The notes beneath the pieces were generated by a model. It was given only the letters and a program-made list of their open reading frames with translations, did no database searches and was not told the origin of the DNA. From contig JADZBT010000171.1 of assembly GCA_020851915.1 (NCBI GenBank), positions 1-6,879 of the forward strand: a stretch of DNA of 6,879 nt, given 5' to 3'. How positions within the stretch are numbered: the stretch's first letter is position 1; each line of letters opens with the position of its first letter. Below, one piece after another: positions 5,329 through 6,879 of the stretch. Source of the stretch: Alphaproteobacteria bacterium. Lineage in GTDB: Bacteria > Pseudomonadota > Alphaproteobacteria > Rickettsiales > RI-342. A program made the position numbers and the translations under genes.

Positions 5329-6450
5329 ATGACACGTAATATTCTTCTCCTCCCCGGTGATGGTATCGGGACGGAAGTGGTGGCCGAGGCCAAAAAGGTC
5401 ATCGACTGGTTCAGCGCGCATCGCGGCCTGAACGCGAAGACCGACGAGGCGCTGCTGGGCGGTTGTGCCTATGACGCGACGGGAACCCCGTTCCCCAAGG
5501 AAACGCTGGAGAAGGCGCGCAAATCCGATGCGATATTGCTGGGCGCGGTCGGCGGCCCGAAATGGGAGTCGTTGGATTATTCCGTGCGTCCGGAACGCGG
5601 GCTGCTGGGTATTCGCAAAGAGTTGCAGTTATTTGCAAACCTGCGCCCGGCACTGTGCTTCGATGCGCTGGCGGATTCCTCGACGCTCAAGCGCGAGGTC
5701 ATTGCTGGACTCGATATTATGATCGTGCGTGAGCTTACGGGCGACGTATATTTCGGCGAGCCGCGCGGTGTGGAAACGCTGCCCGACGGCACGCGCAAGG
5801 GCTATAACACGCTGGTCTATACCTCGCCGGAAGTGCAGCGTATCGCGCGTGTGGCGTTCGAGCTGGCGCGCAAGCGCAATGGCCGCGTCTGCTCGGTGGA
5901 TAAGGCCAACGTGCTGGAGGCTACGGAGATGTGGCGTCAGGAAGTGCAGAAGATCCATGACGAGGAATATCCCGATACGCAGCTCTCGCATATGTATGTC
6001 GATAATGCCTCGATGCAGTTGGTGCGTAATCCCAGGCAGTTCGACGTGATGGTGACGACCAATATGTTCGGCGATATTCTGTCGGATACGGCGTCGATGC
6101 TCACCGGTTCGCTTGGAATGCTGCCCTCGGCGTCGCTGGGTGCGAAGCAGGCGGATGGACGTATTCCGTCGCTCTATGAGCCGGTGCATGGCAGTGCGCC
6201 GGATATTGCCGGGCAGAACAAGGCGAATCCGCTCGCGACCATCCTGAGCGTCGCCATGATGCTGCGCTATTCCTTCGACCTCGGTAAGGACGCCGACCTG
6301 CTGGAAGCAGCGGTACGCAACGTGCTGGCGAAGGGTATCCGCACGGCGGACATCGCGGTGAAAGGCGAGAAGACCGTTACGACCAGCGAAATGGGTGCGG
6401 CGGTGCTGAAGACACTGGATGAATTGAACAAGAACGCAAAAGCAGCTTAA
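5329..6450 (+). CDS. leuB: 3-isopropylmalate dehydrogenase
   Basis: LeuB oxidises and decarboxylates 3-isopropylmalate with NAD+ to 2-oxoisocaproate, the third step of leucine synthesis. From the ATG at 5329 the protein has 373 residues, the family norm, and opens with MTRNILLLPGDGIGTEVV. Substrate and catalytic residues are recognisable: Arg96 and Arg106 in GIRKELQLFANLRP, Arg134 and Tyr141 in RELTGDVYFG, Lys192 in VDKANVLE, Asp225 in VDNASMQL, and Asp249 and Asp253 in FGDILSD. The NAD site is EPVHGSAPDIAG (284-295) with NKANPLATILS. GAGGG at 5321-5325 is rather close to this ATG. An in-frame ATG at 5308 has GAGGA at 5296-5300 in a good position, but the extra seven residues have no family counterpart. 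The reading frame is open upstream through the repeat to 5245; that extension looks spurious. Confidence 0.97.
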   Translation: MTRNILLLPGDGIGTEVVAEAKKVIDWFSAHRGLNAKTDEALLGGCAYDATGTPFPKETLEKARKSDAILLGAVGGPKWESLDYSVRPERGLLGIRKELQLFANLRPALCFDALADSSTLKREVIAGLDIMIVRELTGDVYFGEPRGVETLPDGTRKGYNTLVYTSPEVQRIARVAFELARKRNGRVCSVDKANVLEATEMWRQEVQKIHDEEYPDTQLSHMYVDNASMQLVRNPRQFDVMVTTNMFGDILSDTASMLTGSLGMLPSASLGAKQADGRIPSLYEPVHGSAPDIAGQNKANPLATILSVAMMLRYSFDLGKDADLLEAAVRNVLAKGIRTADIAVKGEKTVTTSEMGAAVLKTLDELNKNAKAA

Positions 6451-6461
6451 GGAAAATACCA

Positions 6462-6879
6462 ATGAGTTACAAAATTGCTGTCGTGGGTGCGACGGGAAAT
6501 GTCGGGCACGAATTGTTGAGCGTCCTCGCGGAGCGGAAATTCCCCGCGCGCGAAGTGGTGGCGCTGGCGTCGCGGGAGTCGATCGGCAAGGAAGTGAGCT
6601 TCGGCGACACGGCGACGCTGAAGGTGCAGGCGCTTGATGATTACGACTTCGCGGGGACGGAGATCGCGCTGTTCTCGCCGGGTGCATCGGTATCGAAGAT
6701 CCATGCGCCGCGCGCGGCCAAGGCGGGCTGCGTCGTCATCGACAACACCTCACAGTTCCGCATGGATGCCGATATTCCGCTGGTCGTGCCGGAGGTGAAC
6801 GCCGATGCGTTGAAGAATTACGCGGTGTGTAACATCATCGCCAACCCCAACTGCTCGACCATCCAGATGGTCGTGGCGC
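6462..6879 (+). CDS. asd: Aspartate-semialdehyde dehydrogenase, N-terminal part (3' end outside window)
   Basis: Asd reduces aspartyl phosphate with NADPH to aspartate semialdehyde, the branch point to lysine and diaminopimelate, threonine, methionine and isoleucine. The 139 visible residues begin with the dinucleotide-binding motif MSYKIAVVGATGNVGHELL. ALASRESIGKEVSFGD (35-49), ALFSPGASVSK (69-79) and NTSQFRMDADIPLVVPEVN (95-113) follow. The catalytic cysteine is Cys131 in NPNCSTIQMV; this wording fits the roughly 340-residue form rather than the longer enterobacterial form with NCTVS. AAGGAA (6449-6454) overlaps the leuB stop and lies seven bases before the ATG, so the gene is probably co-transcribed with leuB. 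About 60% of the gene is beyond the window. Confidence 0.96.
   Translation, partial: MSYKIAVVGATGNVGHELLSVLAERKFPAREVVALASRESIGKEVSFGDTATLKVQALDDYDFAGTEIALFSPGASVSKIHAPRAAKAGCVVIDNTSQFRMDADIPLVVPEVNADALKNYAVCNIIANPNCSTIQMVVA

Overview
This window is an ordinary, well-conserved stretch of chromosome, very probably from an alphaproteobacterium. The support is the gene order (signal recognition particle gene ffh, then rpsP-rimM-trmD-rplS, then leuC-leuD-leuB-asd), the GC-rich codon use, the Lys/Ala-rich tails on S16 and L19, and intergenic hairpin repeats of a type I recall as common in alphaproteobacteria. I cannot name the genus. All nine genes lie on the + strand; the first (ffh) and last (asd) are cut by the window edges.

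Layout. Positions 2-538 hold the end of ffh, followed by a strong hairpin terminator (552-621). Positions 711-2920 hold the translation operon: ribosomal protein S16, the 30S maturation factor RimM, the tRNA m1G37 methyltransferase TrmD and ribosomal protein L19. It closes with a bulged GC-rich terminator (2948-2992). Positions 3127-6450 hold the leucine genes: both subunits of isopropylmalate isomerase (leuC, leuD) and isopropylmalate dehydrogenase (leuB). The aspartate-semialdehyde dehydrogenase gene asd begins 11 bases after leuB and runs off the end. The first half of the window serves protein export and ribosome and tRNA maturation; the second half serves branched-chain and aspartate-family amino-acid synthesis.

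I see no unusual coding system. The non-random material lies between the genes. All five gaps of 45 bases or more carry a palindrome, and the three gaps of 24 bases or fewer carry none. Three kinds of palindrome can be told apart. (a) Two long inverted repeats have arms built of 7-base units: one serves as the ffh terminator, and the other is a perfect 23-bp hairpin whose distal arm contains the leuD ribosome binding site and ends at the leuD start codon. (b) A TGACGTCCTCGGG family has one copy starting on the rimM stop codon and two facing copies between leuD and leuB. (c) A facing pair of GGC-rich hairpins lies between rplS and leuC; its two copies differ only at one compensated base pair. 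The leuD hairpin is the most interesting object because it could control synthesis of the small isomerase subunit relative to the large one.

No tRNA, rRNA, CRISPR array, insertion sequence or phage gene was seen.
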